Positions 34,501-43,639 of a stretch of DNA of 56,221 nucleotides are shown one piece after another. The notes under the pieces were generated by a model. That model had not been told where the DNA came from. It worked only from the letters and a program-made list of their open reading frames with translations, and searched no databases. The position numbers were made by a program, and so were the translations under genes. The number at the start of each line of letters is the position of its first letter. Position 1 is the first letter of the stretch. Origin of the DNA: Betaproteobacteria bacterium (GTDB lineage: Bacteria > Pseudomonadota > Gammaproteobacteria > Burkholderiales > Ferrovaceae); NCBI GenBank assembly GCA_028866015.1, contig JAGWIW010000009.1, forward strand, positions 1 through 56,221, written 5' to 3'.

Positions 34501-37500
34501 CTTGCCGCTGGCCACGCGCACAGCAGCCAGCGCATTGGTGGTGCTGTTCAGGGTGATGTCATTGCTGCCGCTGGTCAGGGTGGCGGTGCCGGTGATGTTC
34601 AGGCTGCCGGACTGGCCCAGGTTGCCGCCGGCCACCGTATCGGTGAAGTTCAGGTTGCCGGCACTGATGTCCGGCAGCGCCAGGGTGGCGGCGTTTCCTG
34701 TGGTGATCGTCAGGGTGCCCAGCGCGAGGGAACTGCCGATGGCTCCGCCCAGGGAGAGGGATCCGGTCGGGGTGCTGATGGTGAGGGTATGCGCACCGGC
34801 AACGCTGTCGTCGATGGTCCCTCCAAAAACGACGCTGGATGCCGTACCTTCCGTGACCGTGACATTGTTGCCCAGCGTGACTCCCGATGAAAAATCGATG
34901 GGGCCGTTGACCGACAGGTTGCCCTTCAATGTGGTGCTGCCGGAGTTGACGGTGAGGCCGGCCAATGCCTTGGTGGCGCCCACGGTGCTGTTGAACTGGG
35001 CGGTGCCGCTGGTGGTGACGGTAAGGCTGTCGGTGCCGGCGGAGGCATCGTTGACGGTGCCATTGAACGTGACGGCACCGGATCCGGTGCTGACGGTGGT
35101 GTTGCCGCCCAGGGTGGCCGCTCCGGTAACCGAGAAGCTGCTGTTGGTGGTGGTCAGCGTGCTGGCCGCATTGAGGCTGAGGCTGCCGCCATACGACTGG
35201 GTGCCGCCGGTGGTGACGTCGCCTTTGAGTACGGTGGTGCCGCCGCTCACGCTCAGGCTGGCCAGGGCCGTGTTGTGGCCCACAGTGCTGCCGAATGTGG
35301 TGGTGCCGGTGCTGGTGATGGCGAGGGCGGCGTTGCCGTCCACGGGGCCTGTAAAGGTGACGGCGCCGGAGCCGGTGTTGAATGTGGTGTCGCCACCCAG
35401 AGCGACGGGCCCGGTCACAGCGACGGCGCCATTGCTGGTCTTGAGGGTGCTGGGTGCGTTGATGCCGAGACTGCCGCCGTAAGACTGGGTGCTGCTGGTG
35501 GTGACGTTGCCGTTGATCGTTGTCGCTCCGCCACCGTTCACGTTGAGACTTGAAATGGAGACCGTATTTCCAAACGTGGTGGTGCCGCTGGTGGTGATAG
35601 CCAGGGTCTTGGCGCCATTCACGGTGCCGTTGAAGGTGACTGCTCCGCTGCCGGCATTGAGCGTGGCGTTGCCATTGAGCGTCATGGCGCCGCCGTAGGA
35701 CTGGAGGCCGGTCGTGGTGACATTGCCGCCCAGCTGGTCGGCCCCCGTGCCGTTGAGAACGAGGGAGGCCAGCGCCTTGGCGGCGCCCACGGTGCTGCCG
35801 AATTTGGTGATGCCGCTGGTGGTGACGGTGAGGCCGTCGGTGCCGGCGGCGTTGGCGTCGTTGACGGTGTTGCCGAAGGTGACGTTGCCGGAGCCGGCGC
35901 TGAGGGTGGTGCTGCTGCCCAGGGTCACGGCGCCGCCGTAGGACTGCGTGCCGCCAGTGGTGACGTTGCCGTTGAGTACGGTGGTTCCGCCGCTAACGCT
36001 GAGGCTTGCCAGGTTTGTGGTGGCACCCACGGTGCTGCCAAAGGAGGTGGTGCCGGTGCTGGTGATGGCGAGGGCGGCGTTGCCGTCTACGCTGCCGTTG
36101 AAGGTGACATTGCCGGAGCTGGTAGTGAGGCTGGTGTTGCCGCTCAAGGTGGTAGCGCCGGTCACGGTGATGCCACTGTTACTGGCGGTGGTCTTGAGGG
36201 TGCTGGCTGCGTTGACGTCGAGGCTGCCGCCGTAAGACTGGGTGCCGCTGGTGGTGACGTTGCCGTTGACCGTTGTCGCCCCGCCACCGTTCACGGCGAG
36301 GCTTGAAATGGAGACCGTTTTTCCAAACGTGGTGGCGCCGCTGGTGCTGACAATCAGGGCCTTGGCGCCACTCACGGTGCCGTTGAAGGTGACCGCACTG
36401 CTGCCGGCATTGAGTGTGACGTTGTTGTTGAGTGTCAGGGCGCCGCCATAGGTCTGGAGGCCGGTCGTGGTGACGTTGCCGCCCAGCTGGTCGGCCCCTG
36501 TGCCGTTGAGAGCGAGGGAAGCCAGGACGTTGGTGGCTCCCACCGTGCTGCCGAATTTGGTACTGCCGCTGGAGGTGACTGTGAGGTTGTCCGCCCCGGC
36601 CATGGATCCGTCCACGGTGCCTGTAAAGGTCACAGCGCCAGAGCCCGTGGTGACTGTGGTGTCACCACCCAGGGTGGTGGCGCCAGTCACCGTGACGGCA
36701 CCGTTGGTGGTCTTGAGGATGCTGGGCGCGTTGATGCTGAGGCTGCCACCGTAGGACTGGGCCCCGGTGGTTGAGATATTGCCTCCCAGCGCGGTGGTCC
36801 CCGTGGAGCCTGATATGGTGAGGCCTGAAAGGGCTGTGCCACTGCCCACGTTACTGCCGAAAGTGGTAGTACCGGTGCTGGTGACGGTGAGGGCGGCGTT
36901 GCCGTCCACGCTGCCGCTGAAAGTGGCGTTGCCAGTGCCGGTGTTGAGGCTGGTGCTGCCGCCCAGGGTGGTGGCGCCGGTCACGGTGATGTCGCTGTTG
37001 GTGGTCTTGAGGGTACTGGTGGCATTGACGGCAAGATTGCCGCCGTAGGACTGGGCACCGGTGGTGGTGACGTTGCCCTTGAGTACCGTGGATCCGGAGG
37101 AGTCGTTCACGGCGAGGCTCGCCAATGCCTTGGTGGCGCCCACGGTACTGTTGAACTGGGCGGTGCCGCTGGTGGAGACGGTGAGGCTGTCGGTGCCGGC
37201 GGCGTTGGCGTCGTTGACGGTGCTGCCGAAGGTGACGTTGCCGGAGCCGGCGTTGAGGGTGGTGCTGTTGCCCAGGGTCACGGCACCGCCATAGGACTGG
37301 GTGCCGGCGGTGGTGACGTTGCCCTTGAGTACGGCTGTTCCGCCGCTCACGCTCAGGCTGGCCAGGGCCGTGTTGGCCCCCACGGTATTGCCAAAGGTGG
37401 TGGTACCGGTGCTGGAGATGGCGAGGGCGGCGTTGCCGTCCACGCTGCCGTTGAAGGCGATGTTGCCGGAGCCGGTGTTGAGGGTGATTCCCGTACCCAG

Positions 37501-39162
37501 GGTCGTGCTGCCATCGAACGTGAGCCCCCCCTTGTTGGTGGTGATGTTTGCGTTGAGGGTGGTGCCGCTGCTGGGTCCGTTCGCGGGCGTGGGATTTGTC
37601 CCTTCGAAGGTGATGCCCACGCCGCTTTTCGTCATGCTGATGGCGCTGTTGACGGTGATGGACTGGGACGCGGCCAGTATGACGTTGGAGGTGGCCGCGT
37701 TGAGGGTGCTGGCATTGATGGTCAGCGCGCTGCTGGTGTCGGTGAGGGTGGCCGCCTGGGTCAGCGTGCCGGTGCCGCTGCTGCCCACGGTGATGGTTGC
37801 GGGATCGAGCAGCCAGTTGCCGGCAGTGCCCTGGGAGGCCAGGGTATCGACGGAGGCTGAAGTGCCCACGGAAAGGCCGGACTTGCCTGAGGTTTCCACA
37901 AAACCGCCGTTGCCGGACAAGGCGCCGCCACGGGCGCTCACGGCGCCATTAAAGGCCGTGTTGCCGTCGGCCCAAACCACCACGGAGCCGCCGTTGCCGC
38001 TTTGCGTGGCATCGGCCTTGAGCTGGGCGCCGGCGGCTACGGTGGTGTGGGTGGCATTGCGCTCGGGCCCGGCGCCGTGGGCGTTGCCGCCCACCAGCAC
38101 GGTGCCGCCGCCCTGGGCGCCGGAAGCATCCACCAGGGCACTGGCGGCGAGCTGCACCTGGTCGCCCAGGATGGAGGCGCTGCCCCCCGTGCCGGCCTTA
38201 TTGCTCGCGTCGAGGGTGCCACTGTTGGTTACCACGCCGCTGCTGCCGCCGTCGAGCAGGATGCGGCCGTTGTGTTGGGATACCCCTTGTGCCTGGATGA
38301 TGCCGCTGTTGTTGACCACGGTATCAAGCAAGGCATTGACGGCCTGGGCCGTCATGATGACGGTGCCGCCATCAGCCTGGATGATCTGGCCATTCTGGGC
38401 CAGCGCTTTCAGGGCGCCTTGGTCCACCTGCAGGCGGGTGAGCTGGTTGCCGGCGAAGTCGAGGGTGACCTGGTTGCCGGCGGCCAATGCCACCGTGCCC
38501 AGGCGGGCGGTGATGGTGCCCTGGTTGGAGACCTGGCCGCCCAGGAGGGCGATGTAGCCGGCATCCGTGGCCTGCAGACGCCCCTGGTTGAGCACGGCGC
38601 CGGTACTGCCGTTGCCGGAGAAGGTGCGTTTTCCCGCCAGGAAGTTGGCATTGGAGATATCCAGGGTGGAGGCCACCAGGCCACCCACGCTGACCTGGGC
38701 TGTGGGGGCAAAGAGAATGCCGTTGGGGTTGACCAGAAAGAGTTGGCCGTTGGCGGACAGCTGGCCAAAAATCTGCGACGGGTCGTTGCCGATGATGCGG
38801 TTGAGGGCGATGGCCGAGGCGCTGGGCTGGTTGAAGCGGACGGCTTCGTTGCTGCCGATGTTAAAGCTTTGCCAGTTGAGGATGAGATTCTGCGATCCCT
38901 GGTTGATCGTGAGGGTGCCAGGCTTCAGGCTCAGGCTGCCCTGGCCCGCCACGACTTGCCCTCCCTGCGGCAGCGCCAGGGCAGACGAGGTGAAGACCAC
39001 CAAGCCCAGCGCAGTCAGGGCTGCCGTTACGGCAGAGCCTGTGCAGGTTGTGGGAGGGAGGGAGGCGGGGCCGGAAAAACGGGTCGAAAGTTCCGCCGGA
39101 CAGGTGGTCTGCCGATGTGGTCGCGCCCCGCGGCTGGATGGTTTGGTTCGAGTCTTATTCAA
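31576..39162 (-). CDS. Two-partner secretion exoprotein TpsA, filamentous haemagglutinin-like, with YDG/MBG repeats
   Basis: A 2,528-residue predicted surface or secreted beta-helical adhesin. Layout: an extended signal region ending ALA (residue 63); a TPS/haemagglutination-activity domain (about 64-310) with NWQSFNIG, NRIIG and NPNGILF (145-151); FHA-like stretches to about 600; nine repeats centred on QSYGG (about 615-1335); a transition region; seven YDG/MBG-type repeats (about 1765-2400); and a non-repetitive C-terminus rich in Ser, Pro and Thr. There are no cysteines after the signal region. The start is a TTG at 39162 with no strong ribosome-binding site, so it is tentative. TpsB lies directly downstream. 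Repeat length may vary between strains by recombination (inference). Confidence 0.93.
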   Translation of the reverse strand: MNKTRTKPSSRGARPHRQTTCPAELSTRFSGPASLPPTTCTGSAVTAALTALGLVVFTSSALALPQGGQVVAGQGSLSLKPGTLTINQGSQNLILNWQSFNIGSNEAVRFNQPSASAIALNRIIGNDPSQIFGQLSANGQLFLVNPNGILFAPTAQVSVGGLVASTLDISNANFLAGKRTFSGNGSTGAVLNQGRLQATDAGYIALLGGQVSNQGTITARLGTVALAAGNQVTLDFAGNQLTRLQVDQGALKALAQNGQIIQADGGTVIMTAQAVNALLDTVVNNSGIIQAQGVSQHNGRILLDGGSSGVVTNSGTLDASNKAGTGGSASILGDQVQLAASALVDASGAQGGGTVLVGGNAHGAGPERNATHTTVAAGAQLKADATQSGNGGSVVVWADGNTAFNGAVSARGGALSGNGGFVETSGKSGLSVGTSASVDTLASQGTAGNWLLDPATITVGSSGTGTLTQAATLTDTSSALTINASTLNAATSNVILAASQSITVNSAISMTKSGVGITFEGTNPTPANGPSSGTTLNANITTNKGGLTFDGSTTLGTGITLNTGSGNIAFNGSVDGNAALAISSTGTTTFGNTVGANTALASLSVSGGTAVLKGNVTTAGTQSYGGAVTLGNSTTLNAGSGNVTFGSTVNDANAAGTDSLTVSTSGTAQFNSTVGATKALASLAVNDSSGSTVLKGNVTTTGAQSYGGNLAVNATSTLKTTNSDITVTGATTLGGSTSLNTGTGNATFSGSVDGNAALTVTSTGTTTFGSNVGSGTALSGLTISGSTGTTALGGNISTTGAQSYGGSLSINAPSILKTTNGAVTVTGATTLGGDTTVTTGSGAVTFTGTVDGSMAGADNLTVTSSGSTKFGSTVGATNVLASLALNGTGADQLGGNVTTTGLQTYGGALTLNNNVTLNAGSSAVTFNGTVSGAKALIVSTSGATTFGKTVSISSLAVNGGGATTVNGNVTTSGTQSYGGSLDVNAASTLKTTASNSGITVTGATTLSGNTSLTTSSGNVTFNGSVDGNAALAITSTGTTSFGSTVGATTNLASLSVSGGTTVLNGNVTTGGTQSYGGAVTLGSSTTLSAGSGNVTFGNTVNDANAAGTDGLTVTTSGITKFGSTVGAAKALASLVLNGTGADQLGGNVTTTGLQSYGGAMTLNGNATLNAGSGAVTFNGTVNGAKTLAITTSGTTTFGNTVSISSLNVNGGGATTINGNVTTSSTQSYGGSLGINAPSTLKTSNGAVAVTGPVALGGDTTFNTGSGAVTFTGPVDGNAALAITSTGTTTFGSTVGHNTALASLSVSGGTTVLKGDVTTGGTQSYGGSLSLNAASTLTTTNSSFSVTGAATLGGNTTVSTGSGAVTFNGTVNDASAGTDSLTVTTSGTAQFNSTVGATKALAGLTVNSGSTTLKGNLSVNGPIDFSSGVTLGNNVTVTEGTASSVVFGGTIDDSVAGAHTLTISTPTGSLSLGGAIGSSLALGTLTITTGNAATLALPDISAGNLNFTDTVAGGNLGQSGSLNITGTATLTSGSNDITLNSTTNALAAVRVASGKNVTVVNSGATKVTGVSATGNVLLDTLAGNLTVAGNIGTTAATASALTVEAGSSSNRVATPGTSDTGGNVLISSGRLTVGSGGTGAIYTGSIANSTGVASAAGTGHSRYWSDTNGNTGYTTALATGIDAIYREQPVLTVSASATGSGRTYNATTTATTLSTTGQVNGDTGSGTGTISITGAGTTLHDAGTYTLSVTNVGTGTPLGGLGYAVQAGADSTYVIAAKPLSFTGVTAPASKVYDGTTAASVSGTASLLATERAGTGSATDGKPYAGDTLNISGTATGNYNSKDVASATTVTFGGLSLSGAQAGNYTLGAASTHATITPATLTVNGTTAANKVYDGTTAASLSSGSLAGIIGSDAVTLNQSGTFASKNVGNAIAVTAADTLTGTDAGNYTLTQPTGLSANITPKPLNVTGLTLPASKVYDGTTAASVSGTASLLASETAGTGSATDGQPYAGDTLNISGTATGTYNSKDAASATTVAFGGLTLSGAQAGNYTLTSATASATITPATLTVNGTTAANKVYDGTTAASLSGGSLAGIIGSDAVTLNQSGTFASKNVGNAITVTAADTLAGTDAGNYTLTQPIGLSANITPKPITVTATGIDKTYDGTAAASVTLGSSGLVGSDSVSFTDTSATFSDKNVGSNKTVTVQGIAASGSDATNYSLGNTAATTTASITPATLTVNGTTVAGKVYDGTTAASLSSGSLAGIIGSDAVTLNQTGTFASKNVGNAIAVTAADTLTGTDAGNYTLTQPTGLSASITPKPITVTATGIDKTYDGTTAASVTLGSSGLVGSDSVSFTDTSATFSDKNVGTNKTVTVQGIAASGTDAGNYSLGNTSATTTASIMASTPYALTTGSGTSGNGRASAYISALPNFTVNSVLGSSLSFSASAVPQLTPAASSAPPTPPVTNPSPSAEAPTSPAVAVQPTSSGSTMNQSADSKPPATASMIVLLPNRNGQPLLAVINNGVNTPENQP
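31975..33860 (-). repeat. Seven tandem YDG/MBG repeats in tpsA, order A-B-A-B-C-B-C
   Basis: Each unit carries a KVYDGTT or KTYDGT core. Core codons lie near 33780 (A), 33480 (B), 33222 (A'), 32923 (B'), 32680 (C), 32420 (B'') and 32170 (C'). Units are about 240-300 bp. The A-B pair (about 555 bp) and the B-C pair (about 500 bp) are each duplicated with very high identity, which points to recent tandem duplication. Outer edges are approximate. Confidence 0.85.
35160..37330 (-). repeat. Nine tandem QSYGG-type repeats in tpsA with a higher-order period
   Basis: The QSYGG/QTYGG codons fall near 37290, 37040, 36748, 36448, 36230, 35935, 35693, 35475 and 35191. Units are about 218-300 bp. Units 3-4-5 and 6-7-8 match in order and in their distinctive endings (ADQLGGN, ISSLxVNGGGATT, SGGTTVL), giving a higher-order unit of about 755-815 bp. 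Edges are approximate. Confidence 0.82.
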
Positions 39163-39369
39163 CAGCTATGGGGTTCTATTGGGACAACGATTCACAAAAA
39201 TTATGTGATCTCCCGAGTTCTGAACAATTCAGGTTTTTGACAATAAATACCGGCTTTTGTGTAGGAAAATTATATCGGTTTGTCATGATTTCATACAGTT
39301 TTCATATGCTTTATGCGGGTTAAAAATTGTTAAATCGCCAAATTTGCCTCAGGAAAAGCGATGAAACCT
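39163..39369. promoter_or_regulatory. AT-rich intergenic region upstream of tpsA
   Basis: This 207-bp gap is much more AT-rich than its surroundings, especially 39180-39350. Read towards tpsA it holds a perfect -10 TATAAT (39274-39269) about 107 bases before the start codon, but no good -35 at 16-18 bp. Control by an activator or by a nucleoid protein that favours AT-rich DNA is possible. I see no coding sequence here. Confidence 0.45.
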
Positions 39370-40488
39370 TCAGGCGGCCCGCAGCAGACCCCAGCCCAAC
39401 AGGAGGCTTATTGCGAGAAACGGTATTGAAAAGTAGTGAAAATGCAGCCAAATTAGCCTATCTTTCGTCATTCGCAAGGCAATCAGGTTGGCCAGCGAGC
39501 CCACGGCCGTGCCGAACCCGCCCACGTTCACCGCATACGCAAGCAGCGGACCGGCAGGGAGCCAGGGGGTGAGCAGAATGGTTGCAGGGACGTTGCTGAT
39601 GACCTGGGAGGCGGCCACTGCGGCCAGATAGCGCTCCAGGTTGCTTGCGCCGGGCAGGATCTCCAGCAGCGGACGCAGGACTTCCGCATCGGTGAGCAGC
39701 CGGATGTCCACGAACATCAGCGCGAATACCGCGATCAGGCTCCAGTCGGCTTCGGCCAGCAGTCGCGGCCGGATCCAGGCCACGGCCGCCAGCACCAGCA
39801 CCAGTCCCCAGCCGGCATGACCCCATTCGGCGGCCGCCACGAACAGGGCGTACAGCAGGGCGCAGGTCCAGAACAGCGGCCGGTTCCAGTCGGCGGGCGC
39901 TTCCGGCAGGGCGATGCGGATCGTCCGGTTGGGGAAAATCGCCGCCGCCAGCCCCAACAGCAGGGCCGTGAGGGCGAGGGCAAGTGGCGCCATCATGACG
40001 GTGAAGGACAGGAAGGAGCGCTGGGAAAGCTGCCAGAGCAGGATGTTCTGGGGGTTGCCGATGGGGGTCAGCAGCGATCCGGCATTCACGGCGAGCGCCT
40101 CGAAAATGACCAGGCGTGCGATGGGCAGCCCAGCCAGGTTACGCAGGCTCAGGGTGAGCGGCACCATCACGAACAGGGCGATGTCGTTGGTGAGCACGGT
40201 GGACAGGAGGGCAGCTGCGCTGGTGAGGAACAGGGCCAGCGGGCGTTCGCGCGTGAGGCGGTTGAGGATGTGCCGCCCCAGGTGGTCGAAGGCGCCGCTC
40301 CGTTCAATGCCTTTGGTGAGCAGCAGCAGTCCCGACAGGGTGAGCAGGGTGGGGCCGTGGGTGCTTTGCCAGGCCCGGGCCGGCGCCACGGGATGGATAA
40401 AAGCCAGGAGCGCGCCAACCAGGATCAGCAGGTGGAGCAGGCGGTCTTTGAGGAAATGCGACAGCAGCAGGCGGGGGGCGTCAATCAT
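39370..40488 (-). CDS. SLC13/ArsB-like (ion transporter superfamily) anion permease
   Basis: A 372-residue membrane protein with about ten transmembrane helices. Two related halves carry the hallmark turns LTNDIALFVMVPLTLSL with NAGSLLTPIGNPQN, and in the C-half SQVISNVPATILLTPWL with GFGTAVGSLANLIA. This pattern is shared by SLC13, ArsB/NhaD-type and CitMHS permeases, so the substrate (dicarboxylate, arsenite, sodium or other) cannot be assigned. No arsenic or sulfate genes are nearby. It is shorter than many relatives (about 400-430). It is divergent from mmsA. Confidence 0.82.
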   Translation of the reverse strand: MIDAPRLLLSHFLKDRLLHLLILVGALLAFIHPVAPARAWQSTHGPTLLTLSGLLLLTKGIERSGAFDHLGRHILNRLTRERPLALFLTSAAALLSTVLTNDIALFVMVPLTLSLRNLAGLPIARLVIFEALAVNAGSLLTPIGNPQNILLWQLSQRSFLSFTVMMAPLALALTALLLGLAAAIFPNRTIRIALPEAPADWNRPLFWTCALLYALFVAAAEWGHAGWGLVLVLAAVAWIRPRLLAEADWSLIAVFALMFVDIRLLTDAEVLRPLLEILPGASNLERYLAAVAASQVISNVPATILLTPWLPAGPLLAYAVNVGGFGTAVGSLANLIALRMTKDRLIWLHFHYFSIPFLAISLLLGWGLLRAA

Positions 40489-40586
40489 CGGCGTCCGTGC
40501 GAAGAATAAAAATAATGAAATTCAGGACTGTCTCCCGAAATCTCCTGTAAAATACCCGGTTCTCCCGTTCCTGTGCAGAATTCAAC

Positions 40587-42092
40587 ATGACTTCAGCCCC
40601 TGTTTCGATCGGACATTTCATCGACGGTCAGCCTGTGGCCGGTACCAGCGGCCGTGCCTCCGACGTATTCAATCCCGCCACCGGCGCGGTTGCCGGGCGA
40701 GTGGCCCTGGCCTCGGAGAGCGAAGTGGCGGCAGCCGTTGCTTCGGCCAAGGCGGCCTTCCCGGCCTGGGCCGGCACCTCGCCCCTGCGCCGTGCCCGCA
40801 TCCTGTTCAAGTTCAAGGAACTCATCGAAAAACACCATGACGGGCTGGCCGCCCTCATCACGTCGGAACACGGCAAGGTGTTCACCGACGCGCGGGGTGA
40901 AGTGATTCGCGGCCTGGAGGTGGTGGAATACGCCTGCGGTATTCCCGAACTGCTCAAGGGCGAATACACCGAACAGATTGCCACTGGCGTGGACGGCTGG
41001 ACCATGCGCCAGCCCATGGGGGTGTGCGTGGGCATCACCCCGTTCAATTTTCCGGTGATGGTGCCCCTGTGGATGCTGCCCATGGCCATTGCCTGCGGCA
41101 ACACCTTCATCCTCAAGCCGTCTGAACGGGATCCTTCCCCCAGCCTGCTGATGGCGCGCCTGCTGAAGGAAGCCGGCCTGCCCGACGGCGTGTTCAACGT
41201 GGTGCAGGGCGACAAGACGGCGGTGGATGCGCTGCTGCACCATCCGGATGTGGAGGCGGTGAGCTTTGTGGGCTCCACCCCCATCGCGCAGTACATCTAC
41301 AGCACCGGCGCGGCCCTGGGCAAGCGCGTGCAGGCCCTGGGCGGCGCCAAGAACCACATGGTGGTGATGCCCGATGCCAACCTCGACCAGACCGTGGATG
41401 CCCTCATGGGGGCAGCTTATGGTTCGGCCGGCGAACGCTGCATGGCCATTTCGGTGGCGGTGGCGGTGGGCGACGTGGCCGAGCGCCTGGTGCAGGCGCT
41501 CGAACCGCGCGTGCGCGCGCTCAAGGTGACGGAAGGCATGGACCTGGCCGCTGAAATGGGCCCGGTGGTGACCGCGGCGCATCGCGACAAGATCACGGAT
41601 TACATTGAAGAGGGCGTGAAAGCCGGCGCCACGCTGCGCGTGGATGGCCGCGGCTATGCCGTGCCCGGCTTCGAAAACGGATTCTTCCTGGGTGGCACGC
41701 TGTTCGACCACGTCACCCCGGACATGCGCATCTATCGCGAGGAGATTTTCGGGCCGGTGCTGTGCGTGGTGCGGGTGCCCGACTTTGCCAGCGCGCTGGC
41801 GCTTGTCAACGAGCACGAGTTCGGCAACGGCACGGCCATTTTCACGCGTGATGGCGGCACGGCCCGCGAATACGTGTCGCGCGTGAAAGTGGGCATGGTG
41901 GGCGTCAACGTGCCCATTCCCGTGCCCATGGCCTTCCACAGCTTCGGCGGCTGGAAGCGCAGCCTGTTTGGCGACCATCACGCCCACGGCCCTGAAGGCG
42001 TGCGTTTCTATACCCGGCAGAAGGCCGTGACCCAGCGCTGGCCGGCCAGCATCGAAGCGGGCGCCCAGTTCGCCATGCCCACCCACAAGTAA
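40587..42092 (+). CDS. mmsA: CoA-acylating methylmalonate-semialdehyde dehydrogenase
   Basis: A 501-residue aldehyde-dehydrogenase-fold enzyme of the CoA-dependent type. It converts methylmalonate semialdehyde to propionyl-CoA, or malonate semialdehyde to acetyl-CoA, with NAD and CoA. The catalytic Cys285 is in [11 protein letters not shown]. The family also shows [26 protein letters not shown] and the C-terminal [13 protein letters not shown]. Valine or inositol catabolism genes are not adjacent. A link to malonate metabolism is possible but unproven. The suhB gene follows after 13 bp. Confidence 0.93.
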   Translation: MTSAPVSIGHFIDGQPVAGTSGRASDVFNPATGAVAGRVALASESEVAAAVASAKAAFPAWAGTSPLRRARILFKFKELIEKHHDGLAALITSEHGKVFTDARGEVIRGLEVVEYACGIPELLKGEYTEQIATGVDGWTMRQPMGVCVGITPFNFPVMVPLWMLPMAIACGNTFILKPSERDPSPSLLMARLLKEAGLPDGVFNVVQGDKTAVDALLHHPDVEAVSFVGSTPIAQYIYSTGAALGKRVQALGGAKNHMVVMPDANLDQTVDALMGAAYGSAGERCMAISVAVAVGDVAERLVQALEPRVRALKVTEGMDLAAEMGPVVTAAHRDKITDYIEEGVKAGATLRVDGRGYAVPGFENGFFLGGTLFDHVTPDMRIYREEIFGPVLCVVRVPDFASALALVNEHEFGNGTAIFTRDGGTAREYVSRVKVGMVGVNVPIPVPMAFHSFGGWKRSLFGDHHAHGPEGVRFYTRQKAVTQRWPASIEAGAQFAMPTHK

Positions 42093-42105
42093 GGATTCAC
42101 CTTTC

Positions 42106-42882
42106 ATGCATCCCCAGCTCAACATCGCCGTCAAGGCGGCGCGCCGTGCCGGCAGCATCATCAACCGGGCGGCGCTCGATGTGGACCGGCTTACCGTCAC
42201 CAAGAAAGGTCCTGCGGACTTCGTGTCCGAAGTGGACCGCATGGTGGAGACCGCCATCATCGGCGTGCTGCGCGAAGCCTATCCCGATCATGCCTTTCTG
42301 GGCGAGGAAGGCGGAGCCGTGGGCGAATCGGAATTCCAGTGGATCATCGACCCCATCGATGGCACCACCAATTTCCTGCACGGCTTTCCCATGTACTGCA
42401 CTTCCATCGCGCTGGCCCACAAGGGCGTGATCACCCAGGCCGTGATCTACGATCCGGTGCGTAACGACCTGTTCACGGCAAGCCGCGGCAGCGGGGCTTT
42501 CTTCAACGAGCGCCGCATGCGCGTGAGCAGCCAGACGCGCATGGAAGACGCGCTCATCGGCTCGGGCTTTCCCTTCAGCAGCATGGAACACCAGGAACGC
42601 TACCTGCGCATGTTCGCGGAAGTGATGCGCAAAAGCGCAGGCATCCGCCGCCCCGGCTCGGCAGCGCTCGACCTGGCCTATGTGGCGGCCGGCCGCTACG
42701 ACGGCTTCTGGGAACTGGGACTCAAGCCCTGGGACATGGCGGCCGGCACCCTGCTGATCCAGGAAGCCGGTGGCCTGGTGTCCGACCTCGAAGGCGAAGA
42801 CCGTTTCCTCCAGACCGGGCACGTGGTGGCCGGCAATCCCAAGATCTTCGCCCAGCTGCTGCCCATGGTGGCACGCGCCTGA
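42106..42882 (+). CDS. suhB: Inositol-1-monophosphatase family protein SuhB
   Basis: A 258-residue Mg-dependent phosphatase. The metal ligands are in GEEGG (Glu67, Glu68), DPIDGTTNF (Asp82, Asp85) and PWDMAAG (Asp210). In E. coli SuhB also joins the rRNA antitermination complex, so both roles are possible. It lies between mmsA and trmJ. The suhB-trmJ-cysE order is shared by many betaproteobacteria. Confidence 0.94.
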   Translation: MHPQLNIAVKAARRAGSIINRAALDVDRLTVTKKGPADFVSEVDRMVETAIIGVLREAYPDHAFLGEEGGAVGESEFQWIIDPIDGTTNFLHGFPMYCTSIALAHKGVITQAVIYDPVRNDLFTASRGSGAFFNERRMRVSSQTRMEDALIGSGFPFSSMEHQERYLRMFAEVMRKSAGIRRPGSAALDLAYVAAGRYDGFWELGLKPWDMAAGTLLIQEAGGLVSDLEGEDRFLQTGHVVAGNPKIFAQLLPMVARA

Positions 42883-42895
42883 ACGTTGCCTGGCC

Positions 42896-43639
42896 ATGCT
42901 TGACCGCATTCGCATCGTGCTGTGCGAAACCACCCACCCGGGCAACATCGGGGCAGCTGCGCGCGCCATGAAAACCATGGGGCTGTCAAAGCTTGTGCTG
43001 GTGGCCCCGAAGATATTTCCCGACGAGCAGGCCACGGCCATGGCCTCCGGTGCCGATGACGTGCTGGCCGCTGCCCGGCGCTGTGACACGCTGGCCGAAG
43101 CGCTGGTCGGCACCACGCTGGCCGTGGGCCTGACGGCGCGCCGGCGCGACCTGTCCCATGCCATGCTGCCGTTGCGTGAGGCGGCACAGCAGGTGTCGCA
43201 GGAAGTGCATGAAGGCGACGTGGCCCTGGTGTTCGGCACTGAAATGTCGGGGCTGTCCAATGCACAGCTCGACGCCTGCCAGCTGCTCGCCAACATTCCG
43301 GCCGACCCGGCCTTCAGTTCCCTCAATCTCGCCGCTTCCGTGCAGGTGACGGCCTACGAACTGCGCCAGGCCCTGCTGCAGGACCGCGGTGCCGTGGGGC
43401 GCGAATATCCGCTGGCCACCCATGACGAGATGGAAGGGTTTTACGCGCACCTGGAACGGGTGCTGCTGGGCAGCGGCTTTCTCGATCCGCAAAACCCCGG
43501 GCGGCTCATGACACGGCTGCGCCGCCTGTTTGCCCGCTCCCGCGTGGAGCGCGAGGAAGTGAGCATCCTGCGTGGTATCCTGAAAGCCTTGTACCCGGCC
43601 GATGACGGTTCATCGCGCCCGTTTGGAAAGGAATCCTGA
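42896..43639 (+). CDS. trmJ: tRNA (cytidine/uridine-32-2'-O)-methyltransferase TrmJ
   Basis: A 247-residue SPOUT methyltransferase that modifies position 32 of tRNA anticodon loops. The trefoil-knot motifs are visible: HPGNIGAAARAMKTMG at the start, VFGTEMSGLSN in the middle and SLNLAASVQV at the knot. A C-terminal helical extension matches TrmJ. The ATG at 42896 lies 13 bp after suhB. An upstream frame from 42770 overlaps suhB and is rejected. Its stop overlaps the cysE start by one base. Confidence 0.93.
   Translation: MLDRIRIVLCETTHPGNIGAAARAMKTMGLSKLVLVAPKIFPDEQATAMASGADDVLAAARRCDTLAEALVGTTLAVGLTARRRDLSHAMLPLREAAQQVSQEVHEGDVALVFGTEMSGLSNAQLDACQLLANIPADPAFSSLNLAASVQVTAYELRQALLQDRGAVGREYPLATHDEMEGFYAHLERVLLGSGFLDPQNPGRLMTRLRRLFARSRVEREEVSILRGILKALYPADDGSSRPFGKES

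Noticed and set aside
31975..37330. Regularly spaced repeats that could suggest a CRISPR array
   Set aside because: The units are 218-300 bp, stay in frame and encode protein repeats of a secreted adhesin. There are no short repeat-spacer units and no cas genes.
31292..38557. Many plus-strand open frames opposite tpsA (for example 32044-33117 and 37301-38557), Gly/Asp/Gly-rich or Val/Pro-rich
   Set aside because: They are antisense shadows of a low-stop, repeat-rich coding strand. Their composition mirrors the tpsA repeats and they match no family I recognise.
29704..39162. The two-partner secretion locus as a contact-dependent inhibition (CdiB/CdiA) system
   Set aside because: TpsA lacks a recognisable pretoxin motif and C-terminal toxin domain, and no small immunity gene lies after it. 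tpsB is downstream of tpsA, and the C-terminus is a Ser/Pro/Thr-rich tail.
40593..42260. Minus-strand 555-residue frame opposite mmsA
   Set aside because: It is a shadow of the conserved aldehyde dehydrogenase, with no family resemblance.
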